Notes: generated by a model from the sequence alone, not told the origin. Positions 1 through 8,583 are shown, counted from the first letter of the stretch. The stretch is DNA of 64,000 nucleotides from CBDCUW01 sp965222745 (GCA_965222745.1 CBDCUW010000003.1:992001-1056000), one strand, 5' to 3'. Numbers and translations: made by a program.

Positions 1-12
1 GCCGGTTTTCAC

Positions 13-93
13 TCGTCGGCGATTTCTCCGTGCCTCGCGTCGCGCCGCACGTGCCCAGGCAGGGAGTACTGGCCGATGGCCGGTTCGGAGAAC
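13..93. repeat. Degenerate copy of the two-hairpin repeat
   Basis: The stretch begins with GTCGGCGATTTCTCCG and ends with GCCGGTTC-GGA-GAAC, the two half-elements of the dispersed hairpin family that is cleaner at 4491, 5602, 29610 and 29665. The middle is eroded and the outer stem is not intact. It lies just before the rhamnulokinase gene. Assignment rests on similarity within this window only. Confidence 0.45.
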
Positions 94-157
94 GATCTGA
101 CAGTCTAGAATGCTGCCGCCATTGGCGATTCCCGCCGATGGGAAAGGATCACGCTTC

Positions 158-1645
158 ATGACTTCCGAAAACCCCGTTCATCTCGCGATCGATTTAGGTG
201 CCTCGAGCGGCCGGGTGATTGCCGGTTCGATTCAGCAGGGCAAGTTGGTGCTGGAAGAAGTGCACCGATTCACAAACGATCCGGTTCGAGTTCAAGACTC
301 GATGCAGTGGGATGTGCTTGGTTTGTGGCGAGAGATCCAAGAGGGGCTTCGCCAGGCGACCGACAAACATGCCAACGTCCATTCGGTCGGTGTCGATACT
401 TGGGGAGTCGACTATGTGTTGCTGGACAGCCAAGACCTGCTGGCCGGTCCGGTCCGGCATTATCGCGATCGTCGTACGCGCGGGATGATGGAACGAGCTT
501 TCGACATCGTTCCTCGCAGCGAGATCTTTGATGCGACCGGTTTGCAGTTCATGGAAATCAGCACCCTTTATCAGCTGGTTGCCGCGGCGCTGTCCAGCGA
601 ATCGTCGCTGCAGGTTGCCGATGGCTTTTTGATGATGGGCGATTTTTTTCACTGGTTGCTCACCGGACGCCGCAGCGTCGAATTGACTAACGCGTCGACC
701 ACGCAATTGTTGGATCCGCGCGACAAGCAATGGCGAAGCGATTTGATTTCACGTTTTGGACTTCCCGAACACATCTTTGGCAAACTGGTCGAACCGGGGA
801 CGACGTTGGGGCCGGTTCAACCATCGGTTGCTTCGGCCACCGGGCTGACGGATGTTCCCGTCGTGATTCCTGCCACGCACGACACCGCCAGCGCTGTCTT
901 GGCGGTACCGGCAGAAGACTTCGCGCCGGCGCAACCGAGTTGGTGTTACATCAGTTCGGGAACCTGGTCGCTGATGGGTTGCGAGTTGCCCGAGCCGAAG
1001 ATCAACGCCAAGTGTGCGGAGTTGAACTTTACCAACGAAGGGGGCGTGGGAGGCAGCACGCGTTTGTTGAAAAACATCGGCGGGTTATGGATCTTTCAGC
1101 AGATCCGCAAATCGATGCAGCGCCGCGGCCGAGCGGTTTCTTGGGAGGAGATGGTGCAGGCGGCCGAAGCGGCTCCGGCGTTCGAGTTGTTGGTCAATCC
1201 CGACGACCCGTCATTGGTTGCTCCCGACGACATGGTGGACGAGATCACTGCCTATGCGGATCGGACGGGACAAACCGTTCCTTCGGATGACGCCGTTTTC
1301 TACCGCGCGTCGTTGGAGGGATTGGCACTGCGTTATCGCGCCTGTTTGCAGATGCTGGAATCGTTGGTCGAACATCGCATTGACGTGATCCACATTGTCG
1401 GCGGCGGTTCTTTGAACGAGTTGTTGTGCCAGATGACCGCCGACGCCTGCGATCGTACGGTGGTGGCTGGTCCGGTGGAGGCGACGGCGATTGGCAACCT
1501 GGTGATGCAGATGTTGGGTGTGGGAAAATTGGGGTCGGTCGCCGACGCACGAGCGTTGGTGCGAGAATCTTTTGCCGTGAAGCAATTCCAACCGCAAAAC
1601 GCCGACCGTTGGACGTTGCCGGCGGAGCGATTTGCCGCCTTGTGA
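158..1645 (+). CDS. rhaB: Rhamnulokinase
   Basis: Predicted cytosolic FGGY-family sugar kinase that phosphorylates L-rhamnulose at O1 in rhamnose breakdown. The N-terminus has the phosphate-binding signature IDLGASSGRV; further on are SGTWSLMG and the C-terminal GGGSLNELLCQMTAD, all typical of RhaB and its actin-like ATPase fold. At 495 residues it has the family length (about 490). An earlier in-frame ATG at 110 would add 16 residues that do not resemble the family, so the ATG at 158, directly before MTSENPVHLAIDLG, was chosen. No rhamnose isomerase or aldolase gene is adjacent; the next gene is in C1 metabolism. A less likely alternative is another FGGY kinase such as L-fuculokinase, but the SSGR start favours rhamnulokinase. 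Confidence 0.9.
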   Translation: MTSENPVHLAIDLGASSGRVIAGSIQQGKLVLEEVHRFTNDPVRVQDSMQWDVLGLWREIQEGLRQATDKHANVHSVGVDTWGVDYVLLDSQDLLAGPVRHYRDRRTRGMMERAFDIVPRSEIFDATGLQFMEISTLYQLVAAALSSESSLQVADGFLMMGDFFHWLLTGRRSVELTNASTTQLLDPRDKQWRSDLISRFGLPEHIFGKLVEPGTTLGPVQPSVASATGLTDVPVVIPATHDTASAVLAVPAEDFAPAQPSWCYISSGTWSLMGCELPEPKINAKCAELNFTNEGGVGGSTRLLKNIGGLWIFQQIRKSMQRRGRAVSWEEMVQAAEAAPAFELLVNPDDPSLVAPDDMVDEITAYADRTGQTVPSDDAVFYRASLEGLALRYRACLQMLESLVEHRIDVIHIVGGGSLNELLCQMTADACDRTVVAGPVEATAIGNLVMQMLGVGKLGSVADARALVRESFAVKQFQPQNADRWTLPAERFAAL

Positions 1646-1811
1646 GGTGCGGAGCCGAAATCGGATTTTGCGACGCCTCCGCGCCACTTCGCGGTGAGTG
1701 TACATTCGCGGTTGGCGATCCTGGTCTCGATCGATGGTCCCTGCGGTAGGTTGGTGGGGATGAGGCTGGCTTTTCTCTTTCCGAGCTGCCGTTTACGGAG
1801 ATTTCTTTGTC

Positions 1812-2417
1812 ATGACAACGACCGACCTGCTTTCCCAACGCAAGACGGACATTCGCAAGGCTGCCCATGCGGCGCGAAAAAACCAAGCAGACAAGGACTC
1901 GGTCAGCAAGCAGATCACCGATCGCGTGGTGGCGCTACCGGAGTACGAAGCCGCATCCTGCGTGATGTGGTACGTCGACGTGCGAGACGAAGCCCGCACT
2001 CGGCACGCTCTGCCGCAGGCGCTCGAAAGTGGCAAACGGATCGTGATTCCTTACTGTGTCGATGGTGAACTGGAGCTGTTCCACCTGGAGTCGATGGATG
2101 AATTGGAAACCGGGATGTACAAAATCCTGGAACCTCGCGCGGACCTTCGCGAGGTGGAACACAAACGGGTCGACGTGAAAGATCTCGATTTGATCCTGGT
2201 GCCCGGCGTCGCATTTGACGACCGGGGCGGCCGTACCGGCCATGGCAAAGGGTATTACGACAAGTTGCTGGAGAACGCCAGGCTGGAGACACCGTTGATT
2301 TCGCTGGCGTTCGAGTGCCAGATGTTTGATGAGATCCCGATGCAGGATCATGACATCTTCATGGACAAAGTCGTCACCGAGACTCAGGTTTATGACGGAA
2401 TCGGACGCCAGGCCTAG
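1812..2417 (+). CDS. 5-formyltetrahydrofolate cyclo-ligase
   Basis: Cytosolic enzyme (MTHFS/YgfA family) that converts 5-formyl-THF to 5,10-methenyl-THF with ATP, returning an inhibitory storage form of folate to the active pool. At 201 residues it is full length. The C-terminal half carries the family signature GGRTGHGKGYYDKLL (ATP/substrate loop), and the N-terminus is the usual Lys/Arg-rich helix (KTDIRKAAHAARKN). Start ATG at 1812 gives MTTTDLLSQRK. The formyltransferase gene starts 36 bases downstream on the same strand, so the two are probably co-transcribed; this pairs a folate C1 enzyme with an H4MPT C1 enzyme. Known in this family are also 5-FCL-like proteins without proven activity, which sequence alone does not exclude. 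Confidence 0.88.
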   Translation: MTTTDLLSQRKTDIRKAAHAARKNQADKDSVSKQITDRVVALPEYEAASCVMWYVDVRDEARTRHALPQALESGKRIVIPYCVDGELELFHLESMDELETGMYKILEPRADLREVEHKRVDVKDLDLILVPGVAFDDRGGRTGHGKGYYDKLLENARLETPLISLAFECQMFDEIPMQDHDIFMDKVVTETQVYDGIGRQA

Positions 2418-2453
2418 TGGTTGGCTTTGTTCGCAAATCTTGGAGTGCCGCCG

Positions 2454-3392
2454 ATGACATCCGCCACACTGCAGAGCAAGCTGTCCGACCTTGTCGACGA
2501 CACCTATGCGGAAGGATTTCGCAGCATCTACGGCGAAATCCTGATCACCGCTCGCGACGAACGATGGTTGATGCATTGCGTCTCCGCGGTGACCGGACAT
2601 GCCAGCAGCACGATCCTTTGTGATTGCGAAGCGGGCGTGGCTCGGTGGATCGACGCGGAATCAGCCGCCGCGGGAGCAACGCCCGACGGCAGAATCGGTG
2701 CCGTCATCCAGTTTCATGTGCCGCGGTTTATGAAGAACCGGCGCGAGCATCTGGAAAAGGTGATGTTGGCCCGTATCAGCCAAAACGTGTTGACCTGTCC
2801 GACGGCCCGTTGTTTCAACCGCATCGATTCCGACGACTATTTCAAGTTGGGGCGAAAGATCGCACTGTTCGGCGACCGGCACCAGTTTCGCGACCATCGA
2901 TTTGGCCAACCCGGATGGGTGATTCCGATTTTGGGCGGCGAGTTTTTCTTGTCGCGGCGGTTCGGTTATCGCGACGGCGTGATGGGAGGAAATCTGTGGT
3001 TCTTCGGACCCGATGAAGACACGGCGCTGGACGCCGCCGAACGGGCCTCGTTTGCCGTCGAAGGGACTGCCGATGTGATCACCACGTTTCCCGGCGGAGT
3101 CGCCGCCAGCGGTTCCAAGGCAGGCAGCAGCTACGATTTTCTGATCGCGGCGACTTACGCGGAGTTCTGTCCGACACTTCGTGAAAAGTTGGGCGGACAA
3201 TCCAAAGTTCCCGACGGTGTCGGCAGTATCATGGAGATCATCATGAACGGCCGTGACCTGGAGGCGATTCAGGAAGCGACTCGGCGAGCCATTGCGGCGG
3301 CAGCGGAAACACCGGAACTGATCAAGATCAGCGCCGGAAACTACGGCGGACGACTCGGCAAGACGTTCATCCACCTGCGCGAACTGATTTGA
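2454..3392 (+). CDS. ftr: Formylmethanofuran:tetrahydromethanopterin formyltransferase
   Basis: Transfers the formyl group between methanofuran and tetrahydromethanopterin. In archaea this is a step of methanogenesis; in methylotrophic bacteria and planctomycetes the homologue (FhcD in the Fhc complex) works in formaldehyde oxidation. The 312-residue protein starts with the family pattern DDTYAEGF, continues with VTGHASSTILCDCEAG, and has the Ftr core PGGVAASGSKAGSSYDFLIA and the C-terminal ISAGNYGGRLGKTF. A TTG at 2421 is in frame, but the ATG at 2454 brings the conserved N-terminus close to the start. No other fhc subunit or mtd/mch gene is in the window, so partners must be encoded elsewhere. 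It lies 36 bases after the 5-formyl-THF cyclo-ligase gene. Confidence 0.93.
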   Translation: MTSATLQSKLSDLVDDTYAEGFRSIYGEILITARDERWLMHCVSAVTGHASSTILCDCEAGVARWIDAESAAAGATPDGRIGAVIQFHVPRFMKNRREHLEKVMLARISQNVLTCPTARCFNRIDSDDYFKLGRKIALFGDRHQFRDHRFGQPGWVIPILGGEFFLSRRFGYRDGVMGGNLWFFGPDEDTALDAAERASFAVEGTADVITTFPGGVAASGSKAGSSYDFLIAATYAEFCPTLREKLGGQSKVPDGVGSIMEIIMNGRDLEAIQEATRRAIAAAAETPELIKISAGNYGGRLGKTFIHLRELI

Positions 3393-3402
3393 GCGGTCGC
3401 GG

Positions 3403-4413
3403 TTATCCCCGTAGCTCTTCCAGCTTTTGTTTTGCAGCGCCGCTGTCGATTGCCGCGGCGGCTTGCTGCGCTCCTTCGCGCAACGACGTTGCTTTACCGA
3501 CCAGCAGCAGCGCGGCGGCGGCGCCCGCCACAACCGTATCGCGACAAGCGCCCGGTTGGCCTGCAAAGATTTGACGGATGATCGCTGCGCTCTCGGTCGG
3601 ATCGGCGGCCGAGAGCGCTTCGCGGCCCACCGGCAGCAGACCAAAATCGGCGGCCGACCAGCTGTGGCATTGCTGGCCATCGGCGGAGACTTCGATCGTT
3701 TCGGTCGTGCCGTCGAGAGAAACTTCGTCTTGTCCGTCGGCGGCATGCACGACGAACGATCGCCCAGTGCCCAGGGAGGTGATCGCCTCGGCTATTTTTT
3801 CCTGGGCGTCGGCGGTGGAAGTTCCCAGCAGTTGATGCGTTGCGCCCGCTGGATTGCAAAGCGGTCCCAGCAGATTGAACAGTGTTTTGACACCCAACTT
3901 GCGTCTCACCCCGACCACATGTCGCATCGCCGGATGGAGTTTGGCAGCGAAACAAAAACAGATGCCGATCGAATCCAACCGCTGCGCCACAGCGTCGGCG
4001 TCCGATTCGATCGCCACCCCCAGTTCTTCCAGCACGTCGGCCGAACCGGTCAAACTGGTTGCCTTTCGGTTGCCGTGTTTGGCCACCGCGACACCGCATG
4101 CAGCCGCCACGATTGCCACCGCCGTGCTGATGTTGAACGTTCCGCTGCCGCTGCCGCCGGTTCCGCAAGTATCCAGCAAGACAGAATGACTGTGGGGAAT
4201 CTTCGTCATGTGTCGCCGCATCGCCTGGGCAGCTCCGACCAGCTCACCGACCGCTTCGCCTTTTTCTCGCAGAGCCAGCAGCAGACCGCCGACCTCGTCC
4301 TCGCTGGCCTCGCCGCGGAGCATCGCATCGATCAACTCGGCGGTCTGTTCAATGGAAAGATCGGTGCCGGCGGAAACTTGGGTGATCGCGGTTGGGAAAG
4401 TGGAGTTGGGCAT
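3403..4413 (-). CDS. trpD: Anthranilate phosphoribosyltransferase
   Basis: Second step of tryptophan synthesis: joins anthranilate to PRPP to give phosphoribosylanthranilate. Clear TrpD motifs are present: CGTGGSGSGTFNIST (PRPP-binding glycine loop), KHGNRKATS, the SADVLEELG segment that contacts anthranilate, and FNLLGPLCNPA. Length is 336 residues, as expected. The reading frame is open to 4563, but the upstream part is made of the intergenic repeat and is Arg/Pro-rich, so the ATG at 4413 (MPNSTFPTAITQ) was chosen. It converges on the formyltransferase gene with only 10 bases between the stops. It stands alone, with no other trp gene in the window. Confidence 0.94.
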   Translation of the reverse strand: MPNSTFPTAITQVSAGTDLSIEQTAELIDAMLRGEASEDEVGGLLLALREKGEAVGELVGAAQAMRRHMTKIPHSHSVLLDTCGTGGSGSGTFNISTAVAIVAAACGVAVAKHGNRKATSLTGSADVLEELGVAIESDADAVAQRLDSIGICFCFAAKLHPAMRHVVGVRRKLGVKTLFNLLGPLCNPAGATHQLLGTSTADAQEKIAEAITSLGTGRSFVVHAADGQDEVSLDGTTETIEVSADGQQCHSWSAADFGLLPVGREALSAADPTESAAIIRQIFAGQPGACRDTVVAGAAAALLLVGKATSLREGAQQAAAAIDSGAAKQKLEELRG

Positions 4414-4447
4414 GGGGACTGATGGGATGGTGAAAGGGAATGATGTC

Positions 4448-4545
4448 GTCGGCGATTTTTCCAAAGTCGCTCGTGCGCGGCCAGCCGGCAGTCGGCGACT
4501 TCTCCGAAGTCGCTTCGCGTAGCCAGGCTCGGAGAGCTGGCCGAC
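4448..4545. repeat. Two-hairpin repeat (one partial, one full unit)
   Basis: The full unit is 4491-4545, closed by GTCGG and CCGAC. Hairpin A (4495-4513) is GCGACTTC-TCC-GAAGTCGC, perfectly paired; hairpin B (4522-4541) is GCCAGGCTC-GGA-GAGCTGGC with one bulge. A degenerate half-unit precedes it from 4448. The second unit differs only slightly from the copy at 5602-5655, so near-identical copies flank the nucleoside hydrolase gene. Confidence 0.75.
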
Positions 4546-4611
4546 GGGGAAACCACCACACACCGCGAAATCGGGGTCGTGCGATTGCTCGCCGGATCAT
4601 AAACTTAGCGG

Positions 4612-5553
4612 ATGGCCCGCAAGATTATCATCGATTGTGACCCCGGGATCGACGACGCAATCGCGTTAACGATCGCCCTTTTTGACCCCCGCCTGGACGT
4701 ATTGGCGATCACGGCGACCGGTGGAACGGTCGATGCCGAGCGGTCGACGACGAATGTCACCGCGATCCTTGGCCAGCTCGATCCGCCTCGCTATCCGCGG
4801 GTCGGCAAAGCGACCGCCACTTCCGGCGCGGCGGTCGTGGACGATCGGCATCTGAACGGCAGCGACGGCCTGGGCGACTGCGAATTCCAGTGTTCTGGAC
4901 GCCAGCATCAAGTCACCAGTGAAAAAGTGCTGGGCGAATTGCTCCGTAAACATTCGGGCGAAGTGACCTTGGTCTGCCTCGGCCCGCTGACCAACCTGGC
5001 TCGTCTTTGTCAGCGCGATCCGGCCGCGATTTCGTTGATCGACAAAGTGGTGATCAGCGGCGGTTCGGTCGGGCATCCCGGCAATGCCACGGCGGCTGCC
5101 GAAACGAACATGTTTTTCGATGCCGGGAGTGCCGCCGAAGTCTTCGCCTCCGGCACGACCAAGAGCCTGGTGCCGCTGGACGTGACCGAATCGATTCAGT
5201 TTGGAGTGCAGTTGTTGGAACAGTTGCCCAGCAAATACACGCGAGCCGGTTCCATGCTGCACCAGCTGTTGACCTTCGCTTTTCGCGCCGCTCACCAGAA
5301 GCTGGGCCGCGAAATGATTTCGCTGTACGACGCCACCACGATGTTGGCGGTTCTGGAACCCGACTTGTTCACCTGGACCAACATGGCGGGCAAAGTCGAA
5401 ACGCGCGGCGAGCTGACTCGGGGGATGACGATTTTTGACCGCCGGATGCGTCCGGAATGGCCGATGAACATGGAAGTCGCAACAGAAGTCGATACGACCG
5501 AAGCGAAAGAAATGGTGGTCCGAAGCCTAAGATACGCGGGCCAACAAAGCTAA
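4612..5553 (+). CDS. Nucleoside hydrolase (inosine/uridine-preferring type)
   Basis: Hydrolyses the N-glycosidic bond of ribonucleosides to base and ribose, for nucleoside salvage in the cytosol. The Ca-binding signature DCDPGIDDA is at residues 8-16, right after the first strand (KIIID), and GPLTNLA and ISGGSVGHPGN follow as in the family; YDATTMLAVLEP near the C-terminus supplies the last metal-site Asp. At 313 residues it is full length. Start ATG at 4612 is the only one compatible with the motif. Substrate preference cannot be read from sequence. It stands alone between two copies of the two-hairpin repeat. Confidence 0.9.
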   Translation: MARKIIIDCDPGIDDAIALTIALFDPRLDVLAITATGGTVDAERSTTNVTAILGQLDPPRYPRVGKATATSGAAVVDDRHLNGSDGLGDCEFQCSGRQHQVTSEKVLGELLRKHSGEVTLVCLGPLTNLARLCQRDPAAISLIDKVVISGGSVGHPGNATAAAETNMFFDAGSAAEVFASGTTKSLVPLDVTESIQFGVQLLEQLPSKYTRAGSMLHQLLTFAFRAAHQKLGREMISLYDATTMLAVLEPDLFTWTNMAGKVETRGELTRGMTIFDRRMRPEWPMNMEVATEVDTTEAKEMVVRSLRYAGQQS

Positions 5554-5554
5554 C

Positions 5555-5655
5555 GTCGGCGATTTCTCCGCGCCTCGCATCGCGTAGCCAGTTCGGAGAC
5601 AGTCGGCGACTTCTCCGAAGTCGTTTCGCGTAGCCAGCTCGGAGAGCTGGCCGAC
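5555..5655. repeat. Two-hairpin repeat (one partial, one full unit)
   Basis: Full unit 5602-5655, closed by GTCGG and CCGAC. Hairpin A (5606-5624) is GCGACTTC-TCC-GAAGTCGT with a terminal G-T pair; hairpin B (5633-5651) is GCCAGCTC-GGA-GAGCTGGC, perfect. A partial unit occupies 5555-5601. It sits between the convergent stops of the nucleoside hydrolase gene and the secretin gene, so it could also act as a bidirectional transcription end, although there is no T-run. Confidence 0.75.
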
Positions 5656-5665
5656 AGTCCGACGA

Positions 5666-7222
5666 TCAGTGATCCAACATCAACGGCAATTGGGGATGTT
5701 GCAGTTCGATCGCCGAGTAGTCCGGCAGAGCTTGTTCCAGCTCCAGCAGTTCGTGGCGTCGTGGGCCGCACGAATCGGGCATCACGTGAGTCACCAGGGC
5801 GACAATCAATTCGTTTCGCCGTGCTTCGCTGGTGCGTCTTCGGAACAACCGTCCCAGTAGTGGGATACGTCCGAATCCCGGCACGATCGATTGTGATTGC
5901 ACATTGTCTTCGCGGATCAATCCGCCGATGATCACGCCGCCGCCGTCGGGAAGCAGGATCGTTGTTTGGACTTCGGTCGTATCTTCTTCGGGAAAACCGT
6001 TCTCGGTGATCTTGCCGCCGGAAACTTTCGGCAGCACCGTCATCAGCACATTGCCGTCTTGGGTGATCACCGGCTGGACCGTCAGCACGATCCCCACGTC
6101 CAGGAAGTTAACGCTCTGGACAGTCGTGGTCTGAGTCGTTGTGGCGACCGAGTAGGGGAGGCGCTGGCCGATCTGAATCTTCGCTTCCTGGCGATTGACC
6201 ACCGATAGCTTGGGTGAGGCCAGTGTTCGCGAATTCGTTTCCTGGCGAATCAGTTCAATCAAGCTCTGCATGTCGGTCGAATCGACTCGAATCGCCAGCG
6301 ACGGACCGCTCGTCGATTCTTCGGCAAAGTCGCTTCCCTCGACCGAAAACTTCGCCGAATTGATCCTCACCAAACCCTTCAAGTTGATCCCGTGTCTCTC
6401 CTCGTCGTCCAGCGAGATTTGTAGCACGTGTGCTTCGACCAGAACTTGTCGAGGCGGCAGGTCGACCTGAGCAATGTACTGGGCGATTCGCTGATGCGCC
6501 GCTGGAACGTCTTCGACCACCAACAGCTCGCGAGTTTTCAAGTGATCGGCCGAATCGGATTCGCTGGCATGGGCGGTGCCGACCGGAGAGAGCAATCCGT
6601 TGGCAACCGATTGGACCTGCGTCGCCGAAACGTAGTCCAGCTGATAGACCTGCAGCTGACGTCCCTGAACGCGGCGATCCATTCCGGCGGCCGAGGCGCC
6701 GGTGACGTACAACAGATTGTCGACGCGGTGCCACGAAAATCCGGCGACACCAAGAATCGCGTCCAGCACCTCTTCCAGGCGGGCGCCACGGATACTGACG
6801 GTGACCGGTCCGGCAACATCGGGACCAAGCACCAGGTTCAGTCGATGGTGATCGGCAATCATTCGCAACACCGATTTCAGTTCCGCACCGGTGGCGATCA
6901 GCGTGACCAGTCCCTGCTCCCCCTGGAGCTGAACATCGTGATGGAGCGGTTCCGATTCCACCGGGATCACCAATCTCTCTTCCGAAACCTGCCGGATCAC
7001 GCTTGGCGGCGAAAATACCTTCGCAGGCGGGTCTACTGGCACTGCCGCATGAGATTCATCGCCAATCCACTGGCCCGGCGCGGCCTGCAGTTTGCTGGAG
7101 ACGTCGTGTGCCATCCGCAGCTTCGCCTCGGACAACGTCAGCGGCTGATCCCCGTTCGCCAGTGCGCAGCAGCAAGCGCAGAGCAATAGAACTCCGCAAC
7201 TGGTGATGCGATCGAGGAGCAT
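5666..7222 (-). CDS. Type II/IV secretin (GspD/PilQ family)
   Basis: Outer-membrane channel subunit of the pilus/secretion machine encoded by this locus. The 518-residue protein opens with a signal peptide (MLLDRITSCGVLLLCACCCALA), followed by a secretin/TonB short N-domain (VTLIATGAELKSVLRMIA... VTVSIRGARLEEVLDAIL), a second N-domain with a predicted loop, and the C-terminal secretin barrel with TTILLPDGGGVIIGGLIRED and IPLLGRLFRR...ELIVALVTH. A TTG four codons upstream is possible, but the ATG at 7222 gives a normal signal peptide. It is the last gene of the minus-strand pilus run, 229 bases after the PilP/GspC-like gene; that gap carries the motif at 7262-7289 and may hold its own promoter. 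Shorter than proteobacterial PilQ (no AMIN domain). Confidence 0.92.
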   Translation of the reverse strand: MLLDRITSCGVLLLCACCCALANGDQPLTLSEAKLRMAHDVSSKLQAAPGQWIGDESHAAVPVDPPAKVFSPPSVIRQVSEERLVIPVESEPLHHDVQLQGEQGLVTLIATGAELKSVLRMIADHHRLNLVLGPDVAGPVTVSIRGARLEEVLDAILGVAGFSWHRVDNLLYVTGASAAGMDRRVQGRQLQVYQLDYVSATQVQSVANGLLSPVGTAHASESDSADHLKTRELLVVEDVPAAHQRIAQYIAQVDLPPRQVLVEAHVLQISLDDEERHGINLKGLVRINSAKFSVEGSDFAEESTSGPSLAIRVDSTDMQSLIELIRQETNSRTLASPKLSVVNRQEAKIQIGQRLPYSVATTTQTTTVQSVNFLDVGIVLTVQPVITQDGNVLMTVLPKVSGGKITENGFPEEDTTEVQTTILLPDGGGVIIGGLIREDNVQSQSIVPGFGRIPLLGRLFRRRTSEARRNELIVALVTHVMPDSCGPRRHELLELEQALPDYSAIELQHPQLPLMLDH

Positions 7223-7261
7223 TTTTGGAAACAAGACTCGTGGTTTTGGGGCCGATCACAA

Positions 7262-7289
7262 CCGACACAACCGGCATAGCCGTTACGAT
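7262..7289 (-). promoter_or_regulatory. Possible regulatory motif, copy A (upstream of secretin)
   Basis: On the plus strand the site reads CCGACACAA, CCGGCATAG, CCGTTACGAT in a row: similar 9-10-base units in direct repeat. A 28-base stretch at 16938-16965, upstream of the pseudopilin, agrees at 21 of 28 positions, and six of the seven differences are transitions. It lies 39 bases before the secretin start codon. Repeat spacing close to one helical turn suggests a protein-binding site; function is inferred. Confidence 0.4.
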
Positions 7290-7360
7290 CGGTATCGGAC
7301 AACCACGCAACGACAAGCGAACCGAATCACCGCGAAAACGGGAATTCCACCTAGAAGGGG

Positions 7361-7420
7361 GGATGGGGAGGGGGAGAGTGGAAGAGAGGAGGAGAAGGGG
7401 AGATTGGGAGAGGCGAGGGC
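7361..7420. repeat. Purine-rich tract (GGGAGA repeats)
   Basis: The plus strand is almost pure G and A for about 60 bases; the coding (minus) strand is therefore C/T-rich. It contains GGGAGATTGGGAGAGG, which recurs in the right arm of the hairpin at 39588-39663. It lies in the 229-base gap between the PilP/GspC-like gene and the secretin gene. Confidence 0.5.
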
Positions 7421-7451
7421 TATTGCTAGCGCAGCCTGGTGTTGGTGAACG

Positions 7452-7931
7452 TTACTGCGAGAGTTCGATTCCCTGGGGCGTCACTTCCAGCACCGTTCGA
7501 CCATCGGGCAGGGGTTGCCCCGATCGAACGATCGATCCACTGACCAGTGCCGACTGGGAGCTTTCGCTGCCGTAGACCGCTCGTACTTTCAGCGGTCCCT
7601 TTTCGGCGGCCAGACGCGGTCTCTTGTCGGACAAAAACATCGGGCTGCCGGTGACGTCTTCTAGCGACAGACGGGAAAGGGGGCGAAGTTGAACCCATGG
7701 TTCGGGCAGTTCTTGTTCTTCCTCCGGTGGCGTCGCCTGGGGACTTGGGGCGGAGACCTGGATCGTCGACGCCAGCTCCTCGGCAGCCTCCTGGTCGGGC
7801 TGAGTCACGACGGCTGCGACCAACACCATTAGCAGGATGGCTGCGACCACCTTCTTTTTGGAATCGTTCGGCGTTTCGGCATCGGGGATGGGGATCAGGT
7901 TTTCACTGACCGAAGTCGATTCAGCTTGCAT
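7452..7931 (-). CDS. PilP/GspC-like inner-membrane alignment protein
   Basis: Predicted single-pass membrane protein of 159 residues. It has a short cytoplasmic N-terminus ending SKKK, one membrane helix (about residues 28-44, VVAAILLMVLVAAVVTQ), an acidic Pro-rich linker, and a C-terminal beta domain VRAVYGSESSQSALVSGSIV...LPDGRTVLEVTPQGIEL. That last pattern matches the HR/PilP-type domain that connects the inner-membrane platform with the secretin. The ATG at 7931 overlaps the end of the PilO gene by 11 bases, which suggests translational coupling; an upstream in-frame start at 7982 lies inside PilO and is less likely. Family assignment rests on position and domain layout more than on strong sequence identity. 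Confidence 0.65.
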   Translation of the reverse strand: MQAESTSVSENLIPIPDAETPNDSKKKVVAAILLMVLVAAVVTQPDQEAAEELASTIQVSAPSPQATPPEEEQELPEPWVQLRPLSRLSLEDVTGSPMFLSDKRPRLAAEKGPLKVRAVYGSESSQSALVSGSIVRSGQPLPDGRTVLEVTPQGIELSQ

Positions 7932-8583
7932 TGGGGCGATCCGTTGACAAAAGTCGTGAAGCGATGCTGCCTTCGGCCGCAAAGGGGACTCGCAACGTCA
8001 GCGTCGCTGCGCAGGGCGTTTGACGGTCACCGCCCCAGCTCTGTTGGGGTTGCATTCGTTGCAATTGAAGTTCGCTGCAGGTGATTGGTTGTCGGGCGTC
8101 GGAAAGAGCAACCACGAATCGACAAATGGCGTCGTAGGAACCTTCCACCTGGCAGCTGGCGACGGCCACTCCCACTCGGCTTCCCACATACTCGGTGGAA
8201 TCGCCAACAAGAACGATTTTGACATTCGAAGAGGCGGCGATGGTTTGAACCTGCTGCACGGTCCCGTCCCAATCCAGTTGTCGCGGCAGCCATTGTTCGA
8301 TCGCGTCGACATCCCGATCGATTTGCTGAGATTCTTGAAACACTTGCGTGTATTGCTTTCGCCACGAATCGGCTTGGGCAATCAACGTCCGCGCCTCATG
8401 CAAATCGATCACCCGCTGGCCGTAGGTGACTTCGTTGACGACGATGTTTTTTTGCGACCAAACCATGTAGGTGGCCAACAAAAAGCAGACGCTTAGCGAC
8501 GCTCCGAGCAGGTGACAACCGAGTGCGTTGGAGAAGGGCTGCCTGACTTTTCCGGCGATCGATTGGAAGGCACTATTGATCAT
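7921..8583 (-). CDS. PilO-like pilus assembly protein
   Basis: Inner-membrane alignment subunit expected to pair with PilN. The 220-residue protein has one membrane helix near the N-terminus (about residues 25-42, LGASLSVCFLLATYMVW), then a coiled-coil stretch (VIDLHEARTLIAQADSWRKQYTQ...), and a ferredoxin-like periplasmic domain (LDWDGTVQQVQTIAASSNVKI ... DAICRFVVALSDARQPITCSEL) characteristic of PilO. The start ATG at 8583 overlaps the PilN stop as ATGA; the frame remains open upstream but within PilN. No function beyond pilus/secretion assembly can be inferred. Confidence 0.72.
   Translation of the reverse strand: MINSAFQSIAGKVRQPFSNALGCHLLGASLSVCFLLATYMVWSQKNIVVNEVTYGQRVIDLHEARTLIAQADSWRKQYTQVFQESQQIDRDVDAIEQWLPRQLDWDGTVQQVQTIAASSNVKIVLVGDSTEYVGSRVGVAVASCQVEGSYDAICRFVVALSDARQPITCSELQLQRMQPQQSWGGDRQTPCAATLTLRVPFAAEGSIASRLLSTDRPNAS

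Noticed and set aside
3427..4422. 331-codon open frame on the plus strand opposite trpD
   Set aside because: Antisense to trpD, which has all family motifs. No domain in the plus-strand translation.
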